Assembly (NCBI GenBank): GCA_965262505.1
Contig: CBDHFM010000030.1
Span: forward strand, 2,542,001 to 2,606,000
Direction of reading: 5' to 3'
DNA from: JACPPO01 sp965262505
GTDB lineage: Bacteria > Acidobacteriota > Vicinamibacteria > Vicinamibacterales > UBA2999
Length of the DNA stretch: 64,000 nucleotides
Position numbers and translations under genes: made by a program. The notes below the pieces were generated by a model, which was not told where the DNA came from, searched no databases, and worked only from the letters and a program-made list of their open reading frames with translations. Within the stretch, counting starts at the first letter, position 1, and each line of letters opens with the position of its first letter. Shown here one piece after another: positions 57,078 through 64,000 of this stretch.

Positions 57078-58282
57078 ATGTCGATCAGCGCGACACAGAC
57101 GCCGCTGCAGGGCGTCAGGGTAATCGAGCTTGGCGGTCTTATCGCCGGGCCGTACGCGGCGAGCCTGTTTGCGCAGTTCGGCGCCGAGGTGATCAAGGTT
57201 GAAGCGCCTGGAGACGGCGATCCGCTCCGGAGATGGCGCAAGCTGCACAACGGCACGTCGCTCTGGTGGTACTCGCTCAGCCGAAACAAGAAATCGGTCA
57301 CGCTGAATCTCAAGTCGGAGCAAGGACGGCGGATTGTTCGCGCGCTGGTCGAGAAGGCGGATGTGGTCGTCGAGAACTTCCGGCCGGGCACGCTCGAGGG
57401 GTGGGGGCTTGGCTGGGAGGATCTCTCCAAGATCAATCCGCGGCTGATCCTTGTCCGCATCTCCGGGTACGGGCAGAGCGGGCCCTATCGCGACCGCCCG
57501 GGATTCGCAGCCATCGCGGAAGCGATCGGCGGCTTGCGCTACGTCACCGGATATCGCGATCGCGCGCCGGTCCGCGTCGGGGTCAGCCTGGGCGATACGC
57601 TCGCGGCGCTCTACGCCGTGGTCGGCGCACTCATGGCGTTGCACCACCGGAATGTCAACGGCGGCAAGGGCCAGGTGGTCGATGCGGCGCTCTACAGTCG
57701 GTCTTTGCGGTGATGGAGAGCCTCGTTCCCGAGTACTCCCAGTTCGGGTTCGTACGAGAGCGCTCGGGCGCCAGCCTTCCCGGCATATCGCCCTCGAGCA
57801 CCTATACGTGCGGGGACGGCAGCTACGTTGTGATTGGCGGCAACAGCGACGGCATCTTCAAGCGGCTGATGCACGCGATCGGCCGAGGGGACCTTGCGGA
57901 CGATCCGGCGCTGGCGCACAACGACGGCCGGGTGCAGAAGAACGACCTGATCGACGCCGCCATTTCGGACTGGACATCCGGTCATTCACTGGAGGCGGTG
58001 CTGTCGGCGCTTGAGGCCATGGAGGTTCCGGTCGGCAAGATCTATACAGCGGCCGACATCCATTCGGATGCCCACTATCGGGAGCGGGGCATGATCGAAC
58101 CGGTCGTGCTGCCGGACGGCCAGGCCGTCGATCTTCCAGGCATCGTGCCCCGTCTCAGCGAGACACCCGGACGCACCGCGTGGGTCGGCCCCCCGCTCGG
58201 TGCGCACGTCTCAGACGTGCTGGCCTCGCTCGGGTTCGACGCCGAGGCGGTGGACACCCTGCGGAAACAGCGCGTCATTTGA
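57078..58282 (+). pseudogene. CaiB/BaiF family III CoA-transferase, frameshifted
   Basis: ATG 57078 preceded by GAGGAG. Reads GVRVIELGGLIAGPYAASLF, AEVIKVEAPGDGDPLRRW, RNKKSVTLNLKSEQGRRIVR, DVVVENFRPGTLEGWGLGWE, ISGYGQSGPYRDRPGFAAIA: the complete N-terminal half with the catalytic Asp region at VDAALY. After CTCTAC (57695) the frame shifts: the remainder (SVFAVMESLVPEYSQFGFV to LRKQRVI, stop 58280-58282) is in another frame. Restoring one G, as TAC-GAG-TCG, gives VDAALYESVFAVMESL and a normal 400-residue protein. Either a one-base deletion or a sequencing error. Confidence 0.85.
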
Positions 58283-58368
58283 CACGGGTATAATCCCTGC
58301 GCCACCTGGAGGATCCGCTCCATGGCTGAGGCGGCTATCCATCACCTGTCAAGCAGAGGATCAGGCGA

Positions 58369-59562
58369 ATGAGCAGACGACTTACCGTTGCGTTCCTCGC
58401 GTGTGTCGTTCACGTAAGCGTCGCTGAGAATCTGTCAGCGCAGGATCTGATCATCACCAACGCGCGCATCATCGTCGGTAACGGCGAGCTGATCGAGCAG
58501 GGCTCCATCGTCGTTCGTGGCGGGCGAATCGCCGCCGTAGAGGCAGGGGCTGTCGACGCCGGAGGAGCGCCGACCATCGATGCGCAGGGCATGACCGCGA
58601 TGCCCGGATTCATCGATGCCCACCGCCACATCATCCGTGGAAACGCAGACCAGTGGTTCACGGAGCAGGCCGCGGCCCGCATGCAGGAGTTTCTCGAGGC
58701 AGGCTACACGACCCTGATGTCGGGAGGGGGCCCGGTGCCCGGGATCATTCAGCTCAAGGAACTGATTGAGAAGGGCGAGATCGAGGGGCCGCGCATCATC
58801 ACGTCCGGGCGGGCCGACCTAAGCAGCTTCAAGACAGCGGAAGAGGCGCGGGCGCAGGTGGAGATGCTCGCCCAGGCCGGAGTGGAGATTATCAAAGCGA
58901 GGCTTGATGATACCCAGCAGGCAACCATCCTTGCGGCTATCACCGACGAGGCGCGAGAGCACGGTCTGGATGTCATGGTGCATGCAACCAGCCCGGCGAC
59001 GATGCTCGCGGCCGTCAAGGCTGGCGCACGAAAGCTCGTGCACACACCACATAACGACTGGCTCACCGACGCCGAGGCCCGCGTGGTGAGAGACGCGGGG
59101 ATTGAAGTGTTGTCGACGATCGGCTTTGGTGTTCCGGTCTTCGGGGTGTTCAACGACGAGAATGTCCCCACGTTTCGAGACGGGAAACCATGGCCCACCG
59201 GCATCAACAACTACCAGGGTGGCAGAGGCAGGGAAGCGGGCGAGAAGGCGGTGAACGCGCGCACGCTCTGGGATGCCGGCGTGATCTACGGGTACGGCAC
59301 CGACACCGGGTATCACCCGAGGGCGGGGCTCGAGCACGAGCTGCGAGCCCTCAACCTGATGTTCTCGCCGCAGGACATGATCAAGCTGATGGGGCCCAAC
59401 ACGGCCGCGTTTATCGAGAAGAGCGGCGATCTTGGAACGCTGCAACCGGGAAAGCTGGCGGATATCGTGATTCTCGACGGCGATCCACTGGAGGGTTACT
59501 GGAACTTCTTGAACGCCACGGTGGTCATCAAGGGCGGTGATGTCGTCGTGGACAAGCGTTAG
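58369..59562 (+). CDS. Amidohydrolase-family protein, exported
   Basis: 397 residues with an N-terminal signal (LTVAFLACVVHVSVAENLSA). Metal site I GFIDAHRHI; later IIKARLDD region with the bridging-ligand position, VMVHATSP (His), LVHTPHN (His) and YGYGTDTGYHP (Asp), the usual amidohydrolase set; LQPGKLADIVILDGDPLEG and a small beta domain close the fold. Such exported enzymes hydrolyse cyclic amides, dipeptides or imidazolone-like rings. Substrate not assignable. Confidence 0.87.
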   Translation: MSRRLTVAFLACVVHVSVAENLSAQDLIITNARIIVGNGELIEQGSIVVRGGRIAAVEAGAVDAGGAPTIDAQGMTAMPGFIDAHRHIIRGNADQWFTEQAAARMQEFLEAGYTTLMSGGGPVPGIIQLKELIEKGEIEGPRIITSGRADLSSFKTAEEARAQVEMLAQAGVEIIKARLDDTQQATILAAITDEAREHGLDVMVHATSPATMLAAVKAGARKLVHTPHNDWLTDAEARVVRDAGIEVLSTIGFGVPVFGVFNDENVPTFRDGKPWPTGINNYQGGRGREAGEKAVNARTLWDAGVIYGYGTDTGYHPRAGLEHELRALNLMFSPQDMIKLMGPNTAAFIEKSGDLGTLQPGKLADIVILDGDPLEGYWNFLNATVVIKGGDVVVDKR

Positions 59563-59624
59563 ATGAAGAAGACACTCACCTGTTGCGCCGTCGCCGGATC
59601 TGGCTCTGATAGTATTCAGTAACT

Positions 59625-60536
59625 ATGCGTCTCTGCCGGTTCGACAACGATCGCCTGGGTGCCGTGGAACACGAGACCGTCAGGGATATCACGGCGGCGC
59701 TCGACGTGCTGCCCGCGTACCGGTACCCGTTCCCCACGCACGACCTTCTGATGGCCGACCTTGGGAAGGTGGTGGCGCGAGCCACAACGATCCTTCCGGG
59801 CGCGCCGGCCGTTCCACTGGCGAGCGTGAAACTGTTGAGCCCGGTGGCCAACCCGGGGAAGATCATCGCGGCGCCGGTGAACTACCAGAAGCATCTGGAC
59901 GAGGTGAAGGGCGACAGTCAGATCCATGCCGGCAACCCCGCCCATACGGTGACCATTCAGAGTGCCGGACTGTTCCTGAAGGCCACGAGTTCACTGGCCG
60001 GTGCGGGCGAAGGCATCGCTGCGTGCAAGCTCGACCGCCGAACGGACCACGAGGTGGAGCTGGCGGTCGTAATCGGCCGTGCCGGCCGTCACGTCGCTCG
60101 CGCCGAGGCGCTCGGCCATGTGGCCGGTTACTGCATCGGGCTCGACGTTTCGATTCGCGGTTCGGAAGACCGGAGCTTTCGCAAGTCGCCGGACAGCTAC
60201 AGCGTGCTCGGACCGTGGCTCGTGACGGCTGACGACATCCCGGATCCGGGCGTCCTCGATTTGCAGATTACGGTGAATGGGGCGCTCCGGCAGAAGTCGA
60301 ACACGCGCTATCTCATCCTCGGTGTACCGGAACTGATCGAGCTCGCATCATCGTTCTACACGTTGTATCCCGGCGACGTCATCTTCACCGGTACGCCGGA
60401 AGGCGTGAGTCCGATTCAGCCTGGCGACGAAGTGAGCGCCTCGATCGAACGGATCGGCAGCATGGACGTCCGTGTGCGCGCGGCGGACGCGGACAGCGTC
60501 GCGGCGACGAGCGCCTCGACGCCTGCGGTGTCGTAG
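59625..60536 (+). CDS. FAH-family hydrolase, probable maleylpyruvate/fumarylpyruvate hydrolase
   Basis: 303 residues. KIIAAPVNYQKHLDEVKGDS, metal motif TDHEVELAVVIGRAGRHVAR, GLDVSIRGSEDRSFRKSPDS, GPWLVTADDIPDP and DVIFTGTPEGVSPIQPGDEV. The next gene, 8 bp downstream, is a gentisate 1,2-dioxygenase, whose ring-opened product is cleaved by enzymes of exactly this family, so the assignment as maleylpyruvate or fumarylpyruvate hydrolase is by context. Confidence 0.85.
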   Translation: MRLCRFDNDRLGAVEHETVRDITAALDVLPAYRYPFPTHDLLMADLGKVVARATTILPGAPAVPLASVKLLSPVANPGKIIAAPVNYQKHLDEVKGDSQIHAGNPAHTVTIQSAGLFLKATSSLAGAGEGIAACKLDRRTDHEVELAVVIGRAGRHVARAEALGHVAGYCIGLDVSIRGSEDRSFRKSPDSYSVLGPWLVTADDIPDPGVLDLQITVNGALRQKSNTRYLILGVPELIELASSFYTLYPGDVIFTGTPEGVSPIQPGDEVSASIERIGSMDVRVRAADADSVAATSASTPAVS

Positions 60537-60544
60537 GAGGATCG

Positions 60545-61618
60545 ATGGAATTTACCGGCGCCGCCGTCGAGTACTACAAGAAGCCAGAGCTGTCGCCCGA
60601 GCGCAGGGAGTTCTACCGCCGGCTCGATCGCAGGCACACCGCGCCGCTCTGGGAAGTGATGGCGAAGATCATTCCGCCGACGCCGACGCCGGAGACGGTG
60701 CCGGCGTGCTGGCGCTATGACGAGGTACGCCTGCTCCTGATGGAGGCCGGCGACCTCCTCACGGCCGCCGAGGCCGAGCGCCGCGTGCTCGTGCTGGAGA
60801 ACCCAGGCGTTCGAGGTCAGTCGCGGATCACGCAGAGCCTGTACAGCGGGGTGCAAATGATCCTCCCCGGAGAGGTCGCGCCGTGCCATCGTCATGCCGC
60901 CTCGGCACTTCGTTTTGTCATCGAAGGTTCGGGTGCTTATACGGCCGTCGAGGGAGAGCGGACGACGATGCGTCCGGGCGATTTCATTCTCACACCGTCA
61001 TGGACGTACCACGATCATGGCAACCCGGGCGACGGGCCGGTCGTCTGGCTGGACGGGTTGGACGTGCCGATCGTCAACCTCTTCGATACGAGCTTCGCCG
61101 AGCGCCATCCTGACGAGATGCAGCCCAACACGATCCCGGAGGGTGACGCGCAGTCGCGTTATGGCGCGAACATGCTTCCGGTCGATTACGCGCCGGCGAG
61201 GCCGTCGTCGCCGGTGTTCAACTACCCGTACTCGAGGAGCCGCGAGGCGCTCGAGCGGTTGTACCGGGACGGTCCCGTTCATGCCTGCCACGGCGTGAAG
61301 ATGCGCTACGTCAATCCCACCACCGGCGGCTATCCGCTGCCGACGATCGGCGCATTTCTACAACTGCTGCCCCGCGGGTTTCGTGGAGAGCCGCACCGGG
61401 CCACCGACGCGACCGTCTATTCGGTCGTGGAGGGAACGGGCCGAACACGTGTTGGGGATCAGCAGTTCGACTGGGGACCGCGCGACATCTTTGTCGCGCC
61501 ATCGTGGTATCCGGTCGCACACGAGGCGGATCAGGAGGCGGTGGTGTTCAGCTTCTCGGACCGTCCCGCGCAGCAGGCGCTCGGCCTGTGGCGAGAGGAA
61601 GCACCGATTCGCGCATGA
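60545..61618 (+). CDS. Gentisate 1,2-dioxygenase-like bicupin
   Basis: 357 residues. First cupin: PGEVAPCHRHAASALRFVIE with H115 and H117, and SWTYHDHGN with H156 as third Fe(II) ligand, matching the gentisate dioxygenase pattern; second cupin GFRGEPHRATDATVYSVVEG. It opens gentisate between C1 and C2 to maleylpyruvate. Neighbours encode an FAH-family hydrolase (8 bp upstream) and a maleate-isomerase-like protein (downstream), giving a coherent route to fumarate and pyruvate. 1-Hydroxy-2-naphthoate dioxygenase is a close alternative. Confidence 0.88.
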   Translation: MEFTGAAVEYYKKPELSPERREFYRRLDRRHTAPLWEVMAKIIPPTPTPETVPACWRYDEVRLLLMEAGDLLTAAEAERRVLVLENPGVRGQSRITQSLYSGVQMILPGEVAPCHRHAASALRFVIEGSGAYTAVEGERTTMRPGDFILTPSWTYHDHGNPGDGPVVWLDGLDVPIVNLFDTSFAERHPDEMQPNTIPEGDAQSRYGANMLPVDYAPARPSSPVFNYPYSRSREALERLYRDGPVHACHGVKMRYVNPTTGGYPLPTIGAFLQLLPRGFRGEPHRATDATVYSVVEGTGRTRVGDQQFDWGPRDIFVAPSWYPVAHEADQEAVVFSFSDRPAQQALGLWREEAPIRA

Positions 61619-61657
61619 GGGGTAGGGCAACCTCGTGACTTTCCGCCCCTGACATAC

Positions 61658-62422
61658 ATGACATCAATGGCAGCGCGCCAATACCGCATCGGGCAGATCG
61701 TCCCGAGTTCGAACACGACGATGGAGACGGAAATCCCCGCGATGTTCCGGGCGCGGGAGGCCGTGGCACCGGAGCGTTTTACCTTTCATTCCAGCCGCAT
61801 GCGGATGAAGAAGGTCACGCGGGAGGATCTGGCATCGATGGACGTCGAATCCGATCGGTGCGCCGCCGAGCTCACCGACGCCAGGGTGGATGTCATGGGG
61901 TACGCGTGCCTCGTCGCCATCATGTGTATGGGGAAGGGCTATCACTGCCAGTCCGAACGGCGGCTTCACGAGGTGACGATCCGGGAGGGCGCGCCCACAC
62001 CGGTCGTGACGAGTGCGGGTGCGCTGGTCGACGGGCTCAAGACATTGAACGCGCGGAAGATCGTGATGGTGGCGCCGTATCTCAAGCCGTTGACACAGAT
62101 CGTCTTGGAGTACATCGAGGCCGAAGGGATCGAAGTTGTCGACGCGATCGCGCTGGAGATTCCGGACAACGTGGAAGTGGGCCGCCGCGATCCCATGGCG
62201 TTGGTCGAGATCTACAGGCGTCTGAAGCTCGACGGTGCCGACGCGGTCGTCCTCTCCTCCTGCGTGCAGATGCCGTCGCTGGCCGCGATTCCCGTCGTGG
62301 AGCAGGAGTGCGGGCTGCCGGTCGTGTCCGCCGCGGTCTGTACGACCTACCAGATACTGAGGAAGCTCGGCCTTGCGACACAGGTCCCCGGCGCGGGCGC
62401 CCTGCTCTCGGGGGCCCGCTGA
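61658..62422 (+). CDS. Maleate isomerase-like (Asp/Glu racemase superfamily)
   Basis: 254 residues. IGQIVPSSNTTMETEIPAMF is the N-terminal loop of maleate cis-trans isomerases; the first catalytic Cys is likely the one in VMGYACLVAIMCMG and the second the one in VVLSSCVQMPSLAAIPVVEQ. Converts maleate to fumarate by cysteine addition. With the gentisate dioxygenase and FAH hydrolase it would finish gentisate breakdown. Arylmalonate decarboxylase-type chemistry is the alternative within the superfamily. Confidence 0.83.
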   Translation: MTSMAARQYRIGQIVPSSNTTMETEIPAMFRAREAVAPERFTFHSSRMRMKKVTREDLASMDVESDRCAAELTDARVDVMGYACLVAIMCMGKGYHCQSERRLHEVTIREGAPTPVVTSAGALVDGLKTLNARKIVMVAPYLKPLTQIVLEYIEAEGIEVVDAIALEIPDNVEVGRRDPMALVEIYRRLKLDGADAVVLSSCVQMPSLAAIPVVEQECGLPVVSAAVCTTYQILRKLGLATQVPGAGALLSGAR

Positions 62423-62445
62423 ACCCCGCCATGTAGAATACGTAC

Positions 62446-63045
62446 GTGGAGGATCTGATCAGACAGCTGCTCGCGGAACTGGGAGAGAATCCCAGCCGCG
62501 AGGGTCTCGTCCGCACGCCTGAGCGCGTCGAGAAGGCGCTCAAGTTCATGACGGGCGGCTACGACGCCGACATCGATGGCATCCTGAACGGCGCGCTGTT
62601 CACGGTCGACTACAGCGAGATGGTGGTGGTCAGGGACATCGACTTCTACAGTCTCTGCGAGCACCACCTGCTGCCGTTCTTCGGTAAATGCCACGTGGCC
62701 TACATCCCGCGACGCCACGTCGTCGGCCTGAGCAAGATTCCGCGGCTGGTCGATGCGTTTGCGCGCCGGCTCCAGATTCAGGAGCGGATGACCAACCAGA
62801 TCGCCCAGACCATTCTCGACCAGGTCAACCCGCTTGGCGTGGCGGTCGTCTGCGAAGGCATGCATCTGTGCATGTCGATGCGCGGCGTGGAGAAACAGAA
62901 CTCGTGCGCCGTGACGAGCGCCATGCTCGGTGTGTTTCGAGAGAACGCGAGGACCCGCATGGAGTTCCTGGAGCTGATTAAGCACCGTGGCGGTTCGCCT
63001 TCGGACGTGCCGGTCGAGGCCGGCCTGACCTGCGTGAACGATTGA
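62446..63045 (+). CDS. folE: GTP cyclohydrolase I
   Basis: 199 residues from GTG 62446. Zinc ligands C71 and H74 in SLCEHHLLPFFGKCHVAYIP and C142 in CEGMHLCMSMRGVEKQNSCA; GTP-site motifs VGLSKIPRLVDAFARRLQIQ and NPSREGLVRTPERV. First step of tetrahydrofolate (or biopterin) synthesis from GTP in the cytoplasm. Length and motifs are normal. 23 bp after the maleate isomerase-like gene, so perhaps read from the same transcript. Confidence 0.95.
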   Translation: MEDLIRQLLAELGENPSREGLVRTPERVEKALKFMTGGYDADIDGILNGALFTVDYSEMVVVRDIDFYSLCEHHLLPFFGKCHVAYIPRRHVVGLSKIPRLVDAFARRLQIQERMTNQIAQTILDQVNPLGVAVVCEGMHLCMSMRGVEKQNSCAVTSAMLGVFRENARTRMEFLELIKHRGGSPSDVPVEAGLTCVND

Positions 63046-63047
63046 CC

Positions 63048-63683
63048 ATGCGCACGCGACTATCACGCCCACGGGCTGGGCTGTTGTGGATCGGGCTGTG
63101 GATCGGGTTGTGGATCGGACTGTGGGGTCCGGCGCAGACGGAAGCCCAGAGTGCGAGGACCGAACCGGCGATGGTCGACTGTCCGTGGCTGCTCGGGGAC
63201 GGCGTGCAGACTCCGCGTTCGTTCTGTGACGTGCTCACGGGTCGTGATGCCGCGGAAGGCGTCACTATCGAGCTGCCGCCGCACACAGGTGACGTGACGC
63301 TGACGTTCGATCTGCACAACCGGCACACGTATTCCGATGAACTGATCAAGACCAATCGCGCCTATCGGCACTACACCGCGACGATCGGTGTCCTGACGGC
63401 GGACAACACGCTCCTGACCCGAGCCGTGGTGCAGAACGAGTTCCGGACCGCCGCCGACCTCGTGGACGTCGTGTCCGGGGGGGCTGGGCCTGGCGGCGTG
63501 AAGGCGGTCGCTCCAACCGGCACCGAATCGATTACCGTCACCATTCCCGCGGCCGAGAAGACCGTCAGCATTCTCGGCGAGAAGCTTGCGGTCATCCGCA
63601 TCGATGGCACGGATAACTTCACCGCGCCGGGACGCCCGATCGCCATCATCAGCAACGTGATGCTGCGGTACCGCCCCCGGTAG
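63048..63683 (+). CDS. Exported protein of unknown function with repeated leader
   Basis: 211 residues from ATG 63048, 2 bp after folE. The hydrophobic leader contains LLWIGLWIGLWIGLWGPAQ, encoded by three 12-bp TGGATCGGxxTG units. The mature part is beta-rich (GDVTLTFDLHNRHTYSDELI, YRHYTATIGVLTADN, VTIPAAEKTVSILGEKLAVI) with two cysteines (VDCPWLL, RSFCDVL). No family recognised. Confidence 0.68.
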   Translation: MRTRLSRPRAGLLWIGLWIGLWIGLWGPAQTEAQSARTEPAMVDCPWLLGDGVQTPRSFCDVLTGRDAAEGVTIELPPHTGDVTLTFDLHNRHTYSDELIKTNRAYRHYTATIGVLTADNTLLTRAVVQNEFRTAADLVDVVSGGAGPGGVKAVAPTGTESITVTIPAAEKTVSILGEKLAVIRIDGTDNFTAPGRPIAIISNVMLRYRPR

Positions 63684-63721
63684 CTAAAGCCGTTTTCGGG
63701 TTGATGTCGCGGCAGGCCGGC

Positions 63722-63780
63722 GGCGCCGAGCACGAATGGGGCTGTCCGCGGTCAGGACCCGCCTGGAGGTTGTGAAACCG
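63722..63780. repeat. Dispersed hairpin repeat, copy 2
   Basis: 59 bp aligned base for base, without gaps, to 39997-40055 (about eight mismatches), including GGGGCTGTCCGCGG and TCAGGACCCG. Lies 38 bp downstream of the 63683 stop. The inner palindrome has one mismatch here. Confidence 0.75.
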
Positions 63781-63783
63781 GTT

Positions 63784-63803
63784 CTAGTACTACTTTGTCA
63801 GAT
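63784..63803. repeat. Solo IS701 end with CTAG
   Basis: CTAG followed by TACTACTTTGTCAGAT, identical to the outer 16 bases of the IS701 copies, after which the sequence is unrelated. No transposase follows. Either a deletion remnant or the end of a different element sharing the terminus. The 81 bases between it and the IS30 end at 63885 hold nothing recognisable. Confidence 0.65.
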
Positions 63804-63884
63804 CGGCAACCGGGCATGAGGCGTGGCAGGTAGTGGTCAACCAGGGGTCCGGCCGCCTCCCTTCGGTCTACACTTGCCTGCCGA

Positions 63885-64000
63885 TTCAACCGGTCGATGC
63901 AACGGTTTCCGCAAGTACTTCTGCCGGGGTCCGATAGTCGAGCGTCTTCCGCGGTCGGGTGTTGAGCTCGCGCGCGATCGCATCAAGCTGGACTTGTGTA
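63885..64000 (-). mobile_element. IS30-family element, copy 2, cut by the window edge
   Basis: 116 bases identical to 6948-7063, beginning with the terminal repeat TTCAACCGGTCGATGCAAC and preceded by the same CTGCCGA. Same orientation as copy 1. Confidence 0.9.
63886..64000 (-). CDS. IS30-family transposase, C-terminal end only
   Basis: The minus strand encodes the last 37 residues of the transposase seen at 6949-8103 (YTQVQLDAIARELNTRPRK onward to the stop). The rest lies outside the window. Confidence 0.85.
   Translation of the reverse strand, partial: TQVQLDAIARELNTRPRKTLDYRTPAEVLAETVASTG

Overview
The window is a GC-rich bacterial chromosome segment. The gene content (Tat-exported xanthine-oxidase-family enzymes, a PknB-type kinase joined to a beta-propeller, many glycosyltransferases, abundant insertion sequences) suits an acidobacterium of the Vicinamibacteria type. 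That assignment is inference; there is no rRNA or marker gene to prove it. The only RNA gene seen is tRNA-Pro(UGG).

Region 1 (about 145-16,000) was a surface-sugar or natural-product biosynthesis cluster: radical SAM/B12 enzyme, two sugar aminotransferase-fold proteins, glycosyltransferases, a phytanoyl-CoA-dioxygenase-like enzyme and a methyltransferase. Five of its genes are each split by a different IS (IS3-like, ISAzo13, IS30, IS3/IS407 group, IS701). In most cases removing the IS and one target duplication restores one reading frame. Two further deletions made chimeric remnants (145-470 and about 10,515). Only the glycosyltransferase at 11,192 and the membrane protein at 12,429 look intact.

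Region 2 (15,864-40,000) is mostly healthy: a gamma-glutamylcyclotransferase-like protein, a PilZ protein, an ACT-domain protein, FdhD, an OmpR/CusR-type two-component system and three molybdenum-hydroxylase sets. Two sets are isoquinoline-oxidoreductase-like (18,898-21,716 and 36,271-39,061). The third (26,548-31,873) resembles periplasmic PaoABC but carries its own membrane cytochrome b. A YfhO-like membrane protein, a GT4 glycosyltransferase, a lytic transglycosylase and a HemD-like protein complete it.

Region 3 (40,056-47,523) is a two-gene secreted-protein operon whose second gene, an OmpA-family protein, is cut inside its signal peptide by a 5.8-kb stack of four ISs (IS701, IS1182-like, inverted IS701, IS630). 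Every junction in the stack reads CTAG, the target of all three families, so each insertion regenerates new targets. This is the most distinctive structure in the window.

Region 4 (47,681-63,683) holds PhzF, a secreted metalloprotease, an ABC-F protein, tRNA-Pro, then three decayed genes (outer-membrane barrel with an in-frame TGA, kinase-propeller with TGA plus frameshift, CoA-transferase with frameshift), an aromatic-acid catabolic group (two FAH-family hydrolases, gentisate dioxygenase, maleate-isomerase-like protein, transporter, amidohydrolase) and FolE. The window ends with a dispersed hairpin repeat, a solo IS701 end and the start of a second IS30 copy.
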